Part shown: positions 8,320 through 16,189 of the stretch, piece by piece | How positions within the stretch are numbered: position 1 is the first letter of the stretch | Layout of the letters: every line of letters starts with the position of its first letter | Assembly: GCA_026706445.1 (NCBI GenBank) | Contig: JAPOYT010000080.1 | Coordinates: forward strand, 1 to 32,582 | Reading direction: 5' to 3' | From: Chloroflexota bacterium | GTDB taxonomy: Bacteria; Chloroflexota; Anaerolineae; Aggregatilineales; Phototrophicaceae | DNA: 32,582 nt | Position numbers and translations under genes: made by a program | Notes under the pieces: model-generated | What the model was told of the DNA's origin: nothing | Seen by the model: the letters and a program-made list of their open reading frames with translations, nothing else | Database searches by the model: none

Positions 8320-9330
8320 TCAGTCCTGTTGCTTGATGTTCTTGGCATCGAGGAAAGGCATCATCTGGCGCAAATCAGCGCCAACCCTCTCGATAAGCAA
8401 GTCATGCTCGCGTTGGCGCCGCGCGTTGAAATTCGGGCGCCCCTGCTTGTTCTCGTCTATCCATTTGCGGGCGAATTCGCCATTCTGGACATTTTGCAAG
8501 ACGCCGGCCATCTCTTCCTTGATCGACTCTTCAAACTGATCGCCGATGACATAACCGCCATGTTCCGCCGTATTGCTGACGCTGTACCACATATAGCTCA
8601 GCCCGCCTTCATAAAGCAGATCGACAATCAACTTCAGCTCGTGCAGGCATTCAAAGTAAGCCACTTCGGGCTGATAGCCCGCTTTAACCAAGGTCTCGAA
8701 ACTCGCGCGTATCAGCGCGGTGACGCCTCCGCAAAGCACGACCTGCTCGCCGAAGAGATCAGTCTCGGTTTCTTCCTTGAAGGTCGTCTCGATGACGCCC
8801 GCGCGCGTGCAGCCAATCGCTTTGGCGTAGGCCAACCCGACAGCCAAGGCGTTTCCAGAGGCGTCTTGCTCGACGGCGATGAGGCCGGGTGTGCCAGCGC
8901 CCTCAGTGAAAACTTCACGCACGCGATGGCCGGGCGCTTTGGGCGCGACCATGGCGACATCCACGGAAGCGGGCGGCACGATCTCCTTGAAGTGGATGTT
9001 AAAGCCATGAGCGAACATCAGCATGGCGCCCTCTTTCAGGTTGGGCGCGATATGTTCTTGGTAGACGCTGCCTTGAAGCGTATCAGGAATCAGCACCATG
9101 ACAATATCGGCGCGCGTTGCCGCCTCGGCAACAGTGAAGACCTTTAAGCCATCCGCTTCCGCCTTCGCTTTGCTCCGGCTGCCTTCGTGCAATCCGATAA
9201 TGACATTCCGCCCGTTATCTCGAGCGTTTAGCGCGTGAGCGTGTCCCTGGCTGCCGTATCCGATGACGGCGATGGTCTTGCCGTCCAGCAAGGATAGGTC
9301 TGCGTCGCTGTCGTAATAGAGTGTGGCCAT
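8320..9330 (-). CDS. ilvC: Ketol-acid reductoisomerase (class I)
   Basis: IlvC isomerises and reduces 2-acetolactate or 2-aceto-2-hydroxybutyrate to the dihydroxy acids of valine and isoleucine synthesis, using Mg2+ and NAD(P)H. The 336-residue protein is the short class I type. The Rossmann motif [12 protein letters not shown] begins at residue 24. The cofactor loop HEGSRSKAK carries the serines and arginine usually linked to NADPH preference. The C-terminal knotted domain shows the metal ligands in ETDLFGEQ and in [17 protein letters not shown]. The ATG has AGGAGAG about 9 nt upstream. It is 76 bp after ilvN. Its product would feed IlvD, which is not encoded in this window. Confidence 0.97.
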   Translation of the reverse strand: MATLYYDSDADLSLLDGKTIAVIGYGSQGHAHALNARDNGRNVIIGLHEGSRSKAKAEADGLKVFTVAEAATRADIVMVLIPDTLQGSVYQEHIAPNLKEGAMLMFAHGFNIHFKEIVPPASVDVAMVAPKAPGHRVREVFTEGAGTPGLIAVEQDASGNALAVGLAYAKAIGCTRAGVIETTFKEETETDLFGEQVVLCGGVTALIRASFETLVKAGYQPEVAYFECLHELKLIVDLLYEGGLSYMWYSVSNTAEHGGYVIGDQFEESIKEEMAGVLQNVQNGEFARKWIDENKQGRPNFNARRQREHDLLIERVGADLRQMMPFLDAKNIKQQD

Positions 9331-9406
9331 CTAATGATTCTCTCCTGGACTGAATGTAAGCAAATTCGAAAAAACCTGTACGCGAGAAGCTACCTCCGCA
9401 TTGCCA

Positions 9407-9994
9407 TCAAACGATGCGACCATTGCCGTTCCGCGCTTTTGCAGCCGCCTCAAGCAATGTCCGCCGGTTAATGAAGTTTGTATCGTGGATGCGCGTGCCG
9501 CGACCCATCGAAACGACGCCAGTGCGAATCATCTCGACGATGCCGGTCGGCTGCACCTGTTCAATGAATTCTTCAATTATCGCCTCAGTGCCGACGATTT
9601 CAATGATCGCCACTTTCGGACCCACATCGACGATGCGGGCGGGATAGCGGTCGCAGATTTCAGTGATGGTATTGCGAGAATCGGCATCATCATTGCGAAC
9701 TTTGATCAATGCCAAATCGCGTTCGACATGAGGCTCGTTATCAATGATTCGCACATCAATCACGTTCACCAGTTTCTGCAAGTTTGTCGCAATCTTTCTC
9801 GCGTATTCGGGACCGGCCTCGACGCGAATGGTCATGCGTGAAATATGCGGCTTGTGCGTCCGCCCGACAGTAAGGCTGTCGATATTGAAGGCGCGCCGCC
9901 GAAACAAACTGGCGATACGATTCAACACGCCCGGTTCATTTTCGACCAGCGCGACGACAGTTACTTTTGAGCCGGTCTTTACATCAGCCATCAT
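9407..9994 (-). CDS. ilvN: Acetolactate synthase, regulatory (small) subunit
   Basis: This is the ACT-domain subunit that activates IlvB and confers valine or branched-chain feedback inhibition. The 195-residue product has the ACT core VENEPGVLNRIASLFRRRAFNIDSLTVG (given here in part, residues 17 to about 44). A second ALS_ss_C domain carries EICDRYPARIVDVG and the GTEAIIEEFIEQVQPTGIVEMIRTG region. The start ATG overlaps the ilvB stop as ATGA, indicating translational coupling. A second ATG follows immediately at 9991 and has the better spacing (7 nt) from AGGAG, so the mature start may be one codon later. The symbol ilvH would be equally acceptable. Confidence 0.96.
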   Translation of the reverse strand: MMADVKTGSKVTVVALVENEPGVLNRIASLFRRRAFNIDSLTVGRTHKPHISRMTIRVEAGPEYARKIATNLQKLVNVIDVRIIDNEPHVERDLALIKVRNDDADSRNTITEICDRYPARIVDVGPKVAIIEIVGTEAIIEEFIEQVQPTGIVEMIRTGVVSMGRGTRIHDTNFINRRTLLEAAAKARNGNGRIV

Positions 9995-11691
9995 GCTTCT
10001 CCTGGCTTGGGTCTGCGCTTCATATCGTGCAGGTCGGCGCCGGCCGGCACCATTGGATAGACCATCTCTTCTTTTTCAACGACGAATTCGATCAAGGCGG
10101 GTCCGTCGATGCTTTGCGCGAAACGCACGGCATCTTCAATTTCATCCCGCTTCGTGACACAGCGATTGGGAATACCGTATGCGTCCGCCAGCTTGCAAAA
10201 GTCCGGATTGACCATCGGAGTCGCTTGATAACGCTTTTCGAAGAAGAGTTCTTGCCATTGCCGCACCATGCCCAGGAAATTGTTGTTGATGATCGCGATG
10301 TTTACGTTGACGTTTTCCTGCGCCGCTGTCGCCATCTCGCAAAGCGTCATCTGAAAGCCGCCGTCGCCGACGATCGCCCAAATCTCTTCGTCAGGCGCGC
10401 CAAACTTGGCGCCGATCGCCGCCGGAAAACCGAAACCCATCGTGCCCAAGCCGCCGCTAGTCAGCAAGGTCGACGGACGTTGATGCGGGTAATATTGCGC
10501 TTCCAGCATCTGATGCTGTCCCACGTCCGTGACCGTAATGGCGTCGCCACCGGTCAGCTTCCAAATGTCATTGACGACTTGCGCCGTCAGCAGAATGCCA
10601 GGCGTTTCGTAATTCAGAATATCGCGCTCGCTTGAGTCCTCGAGCCAATCGCGAATACGCCCAATCCACGCGGGATGCGACTTTCCCTCGAGCCTTGGCA
10701 AAAGCTGAGTCAATACCGTCTTCAAGTCGCCGGCGATTCCGACGTCAGCCTTAACGTTTTTGTTGATCTCGGAGCGGTCGATGTCAATGTGGATCTTCTT
10801 GGCTTTCTGGGCGTAGGTCTTGAGGTTGCCAGTGACGCGATCATCGAATCGCATACCCAGCGCGAGCAGCAAATCGGCTTCCTGAATCGCCAGATTCGAT
10901 GACGCTTCGCCGTGCATGCCCATCATGCCGATGACCAAGGGATGATCTTCCGGCATGGCGCCTTTGCCCAACAAAGTCAGCGAGACCGGAATCTGCGCCC
11001 GTTCCGCCAATTCTCGCAATTCGTTCATCGCGCCCGACATCATGATGCCATGCCCCGCGAGTATTATTGGACGCTCCGCCTCGGCGATCAAACGCAGAGC
11101 CGCATTGATTTCTTCATCGTCCGCCGCCCAGGGGGGATCGTAGCCGGGCAGCACAACGTCATCCTCGGGCCAAATAAACTCGGTCTCCGCGATTTGAACG
11201 TCCTTCGGCACATCAACCAGCACCGGACCAGGACGCCCGGTGCGCGCGATATGAAAAGCTTCTTTTATCGTGTAAGCCAGTTCGCGAACGTCGGTTACCA
11301 GGTAGTTGTGTTTGGTAATCGGCAAGGTCACGCCGGTGACATCCGTCTCCTGGAACGCGTCGGAACCGATGGCTGGAATCGGAACCTGGCCCGTGATCGC
11401 GACAATCCCGGAAGAATCCATCATAGCTGTGGCCAGGCCGGTCACTAAATTAGTCGCGCCGGGTCCGCTGGTGGCGATGCAAACGCCGACCTTTCCGGTC
11501 GCTCTCGCGTAACCGTCGGCCATGTGCGAAGCGCCTTGCTCATGGCGCACAAGCACATGATGCAGCCGGTCTTCATACTGGCTCATGGCGTCATAAGTCG
11601 GCAGAATCGCCCCGCCTGGATAACCAAACATGACGTCTACGCCTTCGCGCAAAAGGCTTTCCATGATGATTTCCGAACCCTTGAGTTTCAT
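9991..11691 (-). CDS. ilvB: Acetolactate synthase, catalytic (large) subunit
   Basis: This ThDP-dependent enzyme makes 2-acetolactate from two pyruvates, or acetohydroxybutyrate from pyruvate plus 2-oxobutyrate. The 566-residue protein has the three ThDP-enzyme domains. The N-terminal one shows FGYPGGAILP (22-31) and the catalytic Glu51 in RHEQGASHMADGYARATG. The central FAD-binding domain contains LLALGMRFDDRVTG. The C-terminal ThDP motif begins GDGGFQMT and ends at NNNFLGMVRQWQ. SGPGATNLVTG and GQVP further mark acetolactate synthase rather than other ThDP decarboxylases. GGAGG lies 5 nt before the ATG. It is 42 bp after ilvE and overlaps ilvN by 4 nt. Confidence 0.97.
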   Translation of the reverse strand: MKLKGSEIIMESLLREGVDVMFGYPGGAILPTYDAMSQYEDRLHHVLVRHEQGASHMADGYARATGKVGVCIATSGPGATNLVTGLATAMMDSSGIVAITGQVPIPAIGSDAFQETDVTGVTLPITKHNYLVTDVRELAYTIKEAFHIARTGRPGPVLVDVPKDVQIAETEFIWPEDDVVLPGYDPPWAADDEEINAALRLIAEAERPIILAGHGIMMSGAMNELRELAERAQIPVSLTLLGKGAMPEDHPLVIGMMGMHGEASSNLAIQEADLLLALGMRFDDRVTGNLKTYAQKAKKIHIDIDRSEINKNVKADVGIAGDLKTVLTQLLPRLEGKSHPAWIGRIRDWLEDSSERDILNYETPGILLTAQVVNDIWKLTGGDAITVTDVGQHQMLEAQYYPHQRPSTLLTSGGLGTMGFGFPAAIGAKFGAPDEEIWAIVGDGGFQMTLCEMATAAQENVNVNIAIINNNFLGMVRQWQELFFEKRYQATPMVNPDFCKLADAYGIPNRCVTKRDEIEDAVRFAQSIDGPALIEFVVEKEEMVYPMVPAGADLHDMKRRPKPGEA

Positions 11692-11733
11692 GACCGCCTC
11701 CCGCGCCTCATATTCGCCAGCAATTGAAATCCT

Positions 11734-12657
11734 TTAGGATTTATTGACGTGAGTCAGCCAGCCGTATCTGTCTGGCGCTTCCCCGGCGGTGATGGCGAAG
11801 AATTCCCGCTGCACCGCCTCGGTGATTGGTCCGCGTCCGCCGCAGCCGATTGATATGCGATCCACCGACTTAACCGGCGTAACCTCGGCCGCAGTACCGG
11901 TGAAGAAGATTTCGTCCGCCATGTAAAGCATCTCGCGCGCAACGGGCTGGAAACGCACCTCGACGCCTTGATCGGCCAAAATCTTCAAGGCGCTGTCACG
12001 GGTTATCCCCATCAATATCGACGACCATGCGCCGGGCGTATAAACCAGGTCATCCATAATGACAAATATGTTCTCGCCCGCGCCTTCGCTCACATAGCCG
12101 TTGATATCGAGCGCGATGCCCTCCTGGAAGCCGTTGTCATGCGCTTCCATGCTGACAAGCTGGCTGTTTACATAATTGCCGCCCGCCTTGACCAGCGCCA
12201 TGTGCGTGTCGGGCGCCATCCGGCGGAAGGAGCTGATTTGCACATCGACGCCGTTTTCGATCGCCTCAGCGCCAAGGTACCGTCCCCATTCCATCGTGAA
12301 GATGACCGTCTCAACTTCCGTGCGATTACGCCCTTCCAAGCCCAAGGCGCCCGCGCCGCGGAAAATGATCGGGCGAATATAGCAGGAACTGTGACCGTTC
12401 TTTCGGACGGTTTCGACAATGGCTTTGTCCAGCGTATCGGCATCGTTGTCATGTTCAATCCGCATCACGCGCGCGCCGTGAATCAGCCGTTCGCTGTGCT
12501 CTCGCAGCCGGAAGACCGCCGGTCCCGCCGGCGTGTCATAAGCGCGTATGCCTTCAAACACGCTTGATCCATAATGCAAGGCATGGGCGCTGACATGCAC
12601 CGTTGCCTCATCCCACCTTACAAACTCGCCGCTACGCCAAATCCATTCAGCCGTCAT
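11734..12657 (-). CDS. ilvE: Branched-chain amino acid aminotransferase (fold-type IV)
   Basis: IlvE is the PLP enzyme that interconverts the 2-oxo acids and leucine, isoleucine and valine with glutamate as amino donor, the last step of all three pathways. The 307-residue length is standard. Motifs: HALHYGSSVFEGIRAYDT (25-42), the PLP lysine K157 in ALVKAGGNYVNS, GYVSEGAGENIF and the phosphate-binding GITRDSALKI and TGTAAEVTPV segments. D-alanine aminotransferase-like relatives lack this HYGSSVFEGIR pattern. The ATG at 12657 has GGGGAAG upstream. It is the first structural gene of the ilv-leu operon and directly follows the attenuator leader at 12757-12901. Confidence 0.95.
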   Translation of the reverse strand: MTAEWIWRSGEFVRWDEATVHVSAHALHYGSSVFEGIRAYDTPAGPAVFRLREHSERLIHGARVMRIEHDNDADTLDKAIVETVRKNGHSSCYIRPIIFRGAGALGLEGRNRTEVETVIFTMEWGRYLGAEAIENGVDVQISSFRRMAPDTHMALVKAGGNYVNSQLVSMEAHDNGFQEGIALDINGYVSEGAGENIFVIMDDLVYTPGAWSSILMGITRDSALKILADQGVEVRFQPVAREMLYMADEIFFTGTAAEVTPVKSVDRISIGCGGRGPITEAVQREFFAITAGEAPDRYGWLTHVNKS

Positions 12658-12756
12658 TCATTCTTCCCCAACGTTTTCTGTCTACAACTAGAATGCGCTT
12701 GTCTCTATGCCCCTCTGTTTCGTCCTCGCAACAACATCCACCGCCGGCAGCCAACT

Positions 12757-12783
12757 AAAAAGCCCCCCGTGGCTTGGGAGGCT
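12757..12783 (-). terminator. Attenuator terminator ahead of ilvE
   Basis: AGCCTCCC (12783-12776), a 7-nt loop AAGCCAC and GGGGGGCT (12768-12761) make an 8-bp stem with one G-T pair, followed by a T tract of five (12761-12757, sharing the last stem T). It precedes the ilvE ATG by 99 nt, so transcripts ending here would not include ilvE. Confidence 0.85.
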
Positions 12784-12823
12784 CTCGTTTGCTTTGCCTT
12801 TTGCGCGAAACCCGCCCAAGCCG

Positions 12824-12901
12824 TTACAGTCCACTGATAATCACGAGGACGAGGACAAGGACCAGAATAATGCTAGACTTCCTGACGGACGTGTTTCGCA
12901 T
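12824..12901 (-). CDS. ilv operon leader peptide (attenuation peptide)
   Basis: This 25-codon ORF starts with ATG at 12901 and ends with TAA at 12826-12824. AGAGGAAG lies a few bases upstream as ribosome site. Residues 11-22 are IILVLVLVLVII: twelve consecutive branched-chain codons (ATT ATT CTG GTC CTT GTC CTC GTC CTC GTG ATT ATC). They are followed by Ser-Gly-Leu-stop. The alternating Leu-Val codons plus Ile at both ends would sense all three charged tRNA pools, matching the products of the downstream operon. It is analogous in role to IlvL of enterobacteria, with no sequence relationship beyond composition. A short membrane-segment peptide of other function is less likely given the adjacent terminator/antiterminator. 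Confidence 0.88.
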   Translation of the reverse strand: MRNTSVRKSSIILVLVLVLVIISGL

Positions 12902-12934
12902 TCGCTTCCTCTTGAAGCCGTACTATAAACCGAT

Positions 12935-12963
12935 ACCTTAGCGAATTAAAAGAGACTTGTCAA
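12935..12963 (-). promoter_or_regulatory. Promoter of the ilv-leu operon
   Basis: A perfect -35 box TTGACA (12963-12958) is followed after exactly 17 nt by TAAGGT (12940-12935), a TAnnnT-type -10. Transcription would begin near 12928, about 27 nt before the leader-peptide ATG. A TATAGT further downstream is too far from the -35 to be its partner. Confidence 0.65.
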
Positions 12964-13005
12964 GGAATTCGTACAATCCATCAGATCCAGAGGCGAAGCT
13001 CTGTG

Positions 13006-13025
13006 AAAAATAGAGGCGGCGCCTC
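13006..13025 (-). terminator. Terminator of argG-argH
   Basis: On the minus strand, GAGGC (13025-13021), loop GCC and GCCTC (13017-13013) form a short G+C-rich stem. It is followed by TA and five T residues (13010-13006). It lies 15 nt after the argH stop and upstream of the ilv promoter, so it would insulate the arginine and branched-chain units. Confidence 0.6.
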
Positions 13026-13040
13026 ATGCATAATGCACAA

Positions 13041-14411
13041 CTACTCGGTCATCCGCGCTTTCGCCTGGGCGATTTGCCCGCGAACAGCCCCAGGCGCGGT
13101 ACCGCCGTAACTGTTCCGCCGCGCCACCGAACTCGCGTAATCGAATACTTGCGCAACATCTTCGCCGAAATGTTCCGATATGACACTTAGGGCGCTCATA
13201 GGCAGCTGCGACAAAGGCACTTCACGTTCAGCTGCCAATCGCACAACTTGACCCACGATATGGTGCGACTGCCGAAAAGGCGCCCCCTTGCCCACCAGAT
13301 AATCCGCCAGGTCAGTCGCAAGTAAATCTTCCGTCAGCGCCGCCTCCATCGCCTCCGCGTTAATCAGCAGGCTGCTCACGGTCGCCGTGACTACTGGCAA
13401 TAACTGATGCATAGTCGCCACGGAATCGAATAGGGCTTCTTTGTCCTCCTGCAAGTCCTTATTGTAGCCGCTGGGCAAACCTTTCAGCGTGGCAAGGAAG
13501 CCCGTCAGGTTGCCGATAAGTCGCCCGGTCTTGCCGCGCGTCAACTCCATTGGATCGGCATTGCGCTTCTGCGGCATCAAGCTGGAGCCAGTGCTATAGC
13601 GATCATCCAGCGTGATGAATCCGAAAGCGGCATTGGAGTAAATCAGGATGTCCTCAGCTAGCCGGCTCAAATGCACGGCGCAAATTGAGATCACATAAAG
13701 CATATCGGCCACGAAGTCACGATCGCTGACCGCGTCAAGGCTGTTTTCGCTCGGCTCACAAAAGCCTAAATCCCTGGCAATTTGCGCTCGATCGATCGCG
13801 AATGGCGTGCCGGCCAAGGCGCCCGAGCCCAAGGGGCAAGCTGCCATCCGTTTTTTCGCCGCCCGCAGCCGCTCCAGATCACGTTCCAGCATCCAGAAGA
13901 AGCTCATCAGCCAATGAGCGGCAGTGATGGGTTGCGCCGGCTGCAAATGCGTATAACCGGGCATTACGGTTTCAATATGCGATTCGGCGACCGAAACCAG
14001 CGCTGCCTGCAACAGCCTCAACTCTTCCTGCAATCGGTCGGCCGCGCGCATCGTCCACAGGCGGAAGTCGGTCGCTACTTGATCGTTGCGGCTGCGTCCG
14101 GTATGGAGCTTGCCGCCGACCTCGCCGACGATTTCGATCAGCCGCCTCTCGACAGCCGTATGGATATCTTCGTCGCCCTCAGCCAATTCGAAACTGCCGC
14201 CGTCAAATTCCTGCATCACCTGCTGCAAGCCCGCGATTATTTCGTCCGCCTCGGCCGCGGTAATCACCCCTGCTTGCGCCAAAGCCCGCGAGTAAACGAT
14301 GCTGCCTTTGATGTCTTCGGCGTAAAGCGCCTGATCGAAATCAATGCTGTCATTCAGACGGCGCAGGTCGTCGTCGCTCGGCTCGCTGAACCGTCCCCCC
14401 CAGAGGCTCAA
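13041..14411 (-). CDS. argH: Argininosuccinate lyase
   Basis: ArgH splits argininosuccinate into arginine and fumarate, the last arginine step. It is a cytosolic homotetramer of the fumarase/aspartase superfamily. The 456-residue length is standard. Visible are WGGRFSE at the N-terminus, HTGRSRNDQVATD (103-115), TMPGYTHLQ-type PGYTHLQPAQP (151-161) with the catalytic His155, and the superfamily signature GSSLMPQKRNAD (275-286), whose serine is catalytic. The start codon is TTG at 14411-14409; AGGGAAAGG lies 8 nt upstream and no in-frame ATG fits the MSLWGGRF beginning. It follows argG after 26 bp and is probably co-transcribed with it. Confidence 0.97.
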   Translation of the reverse strand: MSLWGGRFSEPSDDDLRRLNDSIDFDQALYAEDIKGSIVYSRALAQAGVITAAEADEIIAGLQQVMQEFDGGSFELAEGDEDIHTAVERRLIEIVGEVGGKLHTGRSRNDQVATDFRLWTMRAADRLQEELRLLQAALVSVAESHIETVMPGYTHLQPAQPITAAHWLMSFFWMLERDLERLRAAKKRMAACPLGSGALAGTPFAIDRAQIARDLGFCEPSENSLDAVSDRDFVADMLYVISICAVHLSRLAEDILIYSNAAFGFITLDDRYSTGSSLMPQKRNADPMELTRGKTGRLIGNLTGFLATLKGLPSGYNKDLQEDKEALFDSVATMHQLLPVVTATVSSLLINAEAMEAALTEDLLATDLADYLVGKGAPFRQSHHIVGQVVRLAAEREVPLSQLPMSALSVISEHFGEDVAQVFDYASSVARRNSYGGTAPGAVRGQIAQAKARMTE

Positions 14412-14437
14412 TATAATTGCCTTTCCCTGCGCTCGGC

Positions 14438-15700
14438 TCAGTCGCGTTTGAACTTGCTGTAATCGGGCCGCATATAATCGGTCGTTCCGCCGCCCTCGGT
14501 TTGCAGCATCGCCTCGACCTTGATCGGCAAGCCAAATAGCTGAATGAACCCGTGGGCGTCACCCTGATTGTAGACATCTTCTTCGCCGAAAGAGGCGTAA
14601 TCTTCGCGGTAGAGGCTGTAGGGGCTCTTGCGCCCGGCAACGATAATATTGCCCTTGTACAACTTCAAGCGCACGGTACCAGTCACCGTCTCCTGCGTAA
14701 CATTGACGAAGGCGTCAAGCGCTTCGCGCAGCTTGCTGTACCACATGCCATTGTATACCAGCTCGGCATATTTTGTGGCGATGATGTCCTTGTATTGCAT
14801 CGTGTGTTTGTCGAGGCAGATGCTCTCCAGCAGCTGATGCGCGCGATGTACAATGACGCCGGCCGGCGTTTCGTAAACGCCGCGGCTCTTCATCCCCACC
14901 AGGCGGTTCTCCACGATATCGGTTCTGCCGATGCCATGCTTTCCGCCCAGGCAATTCAGCTTCGTAAACAGCTCAACCGCGCTCATTTCCTGACCGTTGA
15001 CGCTGATTGGATTGCCTTGCAGAAAGCCGATCTCGATGTACTCCGCCTCATCGGGCGCGCGCTCCGGCTCGTTGGTCAGTTGGTACATTGGGCTTTCCGG
15101 CTCGTTCCACGGGTTCTCCAGCAAACCGCCTTCGTGCGACAAATGGAAGATGTTTCGGTCGCGGCTATAAATGTCTTTCTCCGTATGCGATACCGGCACG
15201 CGGAACTCCTCCGCATAAGCCAGCGCGTCTTCACGGCTGCGGATATCCCATTCGCGCCAGGGAGCAATCGTCTTCAACTTGGGATTGAGCGCCATCGTCG
15301 AGACTTCGAATCGCACTTGATCGTTGCCCTTGCCAGTACATCCGTGGGCGACCGCATCCGCTTTTTCCATTTCGGCGATTTCAACCATGTGCTTTGCGAT
15401 CAAAGGGCGCGCGAACGAGGTGCCCAGCAGGTATTCCCGCTCATAGACAGCGCCCGCTCGCAGCGTAGGGAAGACAAAGTCGGTCAGGAATTCTTCGCGC
15501 AGATCGCGGATGTATAACTTGGATGCGCCCGACGCCAGCGCCTTTTCTTCCAATCCGTCCAACTCTTCTTCCTGACCCAGGTCGGCGCAGAAACACAGGA
15601 CCTCGCAGCCGTAATTGTGCTTGAGCCAGGGAACGATCACCGATGTATCCAGCCCGCCGCTGTAAGCCAGAACCACTTTCTTCACATCAGAATTTGCCAT
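14438..15700 (-). CDS. argG: Argininosuccinate synthase
   Basis: ArgG joins citrulline and aspartate using ATP, giving argininosuccinate, the substrate of the adjacent argH product. The 420-residue protein carries the N-type ATP pyrophosphatase P-loop AYSGGLDTS (12-20), [37 protein letters not shown] and [11 protein letters not shown], all diagnostic. I use the ATG at 15700, preceded by GGAG at 7-nt spacing, rather than the in-frame ATG 21 nt upstream, which would add MMWWRRA. A possible promoter upstream (TTCCAA, 16 nt, TACACT near 15736-15764) is weak. Confidence 0.97.
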   Translation of the reverse strand: MANSDVKKVVLAYSGGLDTSVIVPWLKHNYGCEVLCFCADLGQEEELDGLEEKALASGASKLYIRDLREEFLTDFVFPTLRAGAVYEREYLLGTSFARPLIAKHMVEIAEMEKADAVAHGCTGKGNDQVRFEVSTMALNPKLKTIAPWREWDIRSREDALAYAEEFRVPVSHTEKDIYSRDRNIFHLSHEGGLLENPWNEPESPMYQLTNEPERAPDEAEYIEIGFLQGNPISVNGQEMSAVELFTKLNCLGGKHGIGRTDIVENRLVGMKSRGVYETPAGVIVHRAHQLLESICLDKHTMQYKDIIATKYAELVYNGMWYSKLREALDAFVNVTQETVTGTVRLKLYKGNIIVAGRKSPYSLYREDYASFGEEDVYNQGDAHGFIQLFGLPIKVEAMLQTEGGGTTDYMRPDYSKFKRD

Positions 15701-15810
15701 CGCGCGTCTCCACCACATCATCTAGCATCGCGCGCCTAGTGTAATCAATCTTTCATTATTTGGAAGTGGATGCTATAGCTGGTCTCGCCGCCTGCAAGTT
15801 TGATCGCCGC

Positions 15811-15839
15811 TTGCCGCAGAATGAAGCCGACGCTACAAT
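15811..15839 (+). promoter_or_regulatory. Promoter of the 102-residue protein gene
   Basis: TTGCCG (15811-15816) and TACAAT (15834-15839) are separated by 17 nt, a good housekeeping-type promoter. It would start transcription near 15846, 35 nt before the ATG. It lies between the divergent argG and the small gene. Confidence 0.55.
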
Positions 15840-15880
15840 GATCGCGTTGCGATTCCAGCGAACATGGGACGGGTAAATCG

Positions 15881-16189
15881 ATGACGACTATAGACAGGCT
15901 GAAAGAATTGCGCGATGCTAAGGCGCGCCCTCATCTGGAGCAATACGCGCCTGTATGGATGCTGCGCGAGGATATCCTGGCTGAAGAGGAATCAATTCAA
16001 TTCCACGTGCTCTTTCAGCATAACCTGCATGGCTGGGTGAATCGCCGCTATCGTTATGACGGCTTCAACAACACCCTCTACCACAAGGGCCAGATCGTTC
16101 TTTCCGAAGATGATGCCCTGGATTATATGCTCGCTACCCCATACATCGAAGCCGTCGTCGACGACATCCCCAATTCTTACGGGGGCTAG
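15881..16189 (+). CDS. Small protein of unknown function
   Basis: I do not recognise this 102-residue protein. It has no signal peptide or membrane segment. Charged residues are spread evenly, with aromatic patches (FHVLFQHNLHGWVNRRYRYDGF, quoted here only in part as HNLHGWVNRRYRYDG) in the middle. The N-terminal half looks helical, and the C-terminal half with TLYHKGQIVL and AVVDDIP looks like short strands. A good promoter and a normal codon pattern support a real gene. Its stop codon TAG (16187-16189) overlaps the stop codon of the converging glycosyltransferase gene in the tetranucleotide CTAG. Confidence 0.75.
   Translation: MTTIDRLKELRDAKARPHLEQYAPVWMLREDILAEEESIQFHVLFQHNLHGWVNRRYRYDGFNNTLYHKGQIVLSEDDALDYMLATPYIEAVVDDIPNSYGG

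Larger units (their letters stand above)
12757..12901 (-). promoter_or_regulatory. Branched-chain amino acid transcription attenuator
   Basis: Three elements occur in the classical order. First is a leader ORF with a run of Ile/Leu/Val codons. Second is GGCTTGGG (12822-12815), one nucleotide after the leader stop. It is perfectly complementary to CCCAAGCC (12778-12771) and would form an antiterminator. Third is a terminator, AGCCTCCC (12783-12776) with GGGGGGCT (12768-12761) and five T, whose 5' arm shares CCC with the antiterminator. The two pairings therefore exclude each other. A ribosome stalled in the codon run leaves GGCTTGGG free and permits read-through. A ribosome reaching the stop codon covers it and favours termination. 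The function is inferred from sequence alone, but the fit is close. Confidence 0.88.
12658..13040 (-). other. 383-bp regulatory gap between argH and ilvE
   Basis: Read in the direction of transcription, this gap contains the argH terminator (13025-13006) and a small hairpin CAGAG/CTCTG (13003-12988). Next come the ilv promoter (12963-12935), the leader-peptide ORF (12901-12824), the antiterminator/terminator segment (12822-12757) and about 99 nt of untranslated leader to ilvE, in which I see nothing further. No T-box consensus (AGGGTGG...ACCGCG) is present. Confidence 0.8.

Noticed and set aside
12658..13040. T-box riboswitch in the ilv leader
   Set aside because: The conserved T-box bulge sequence AGGGTGG-ACCGCG and a specifier loop are absent; a coding leader peptide explains the region better.
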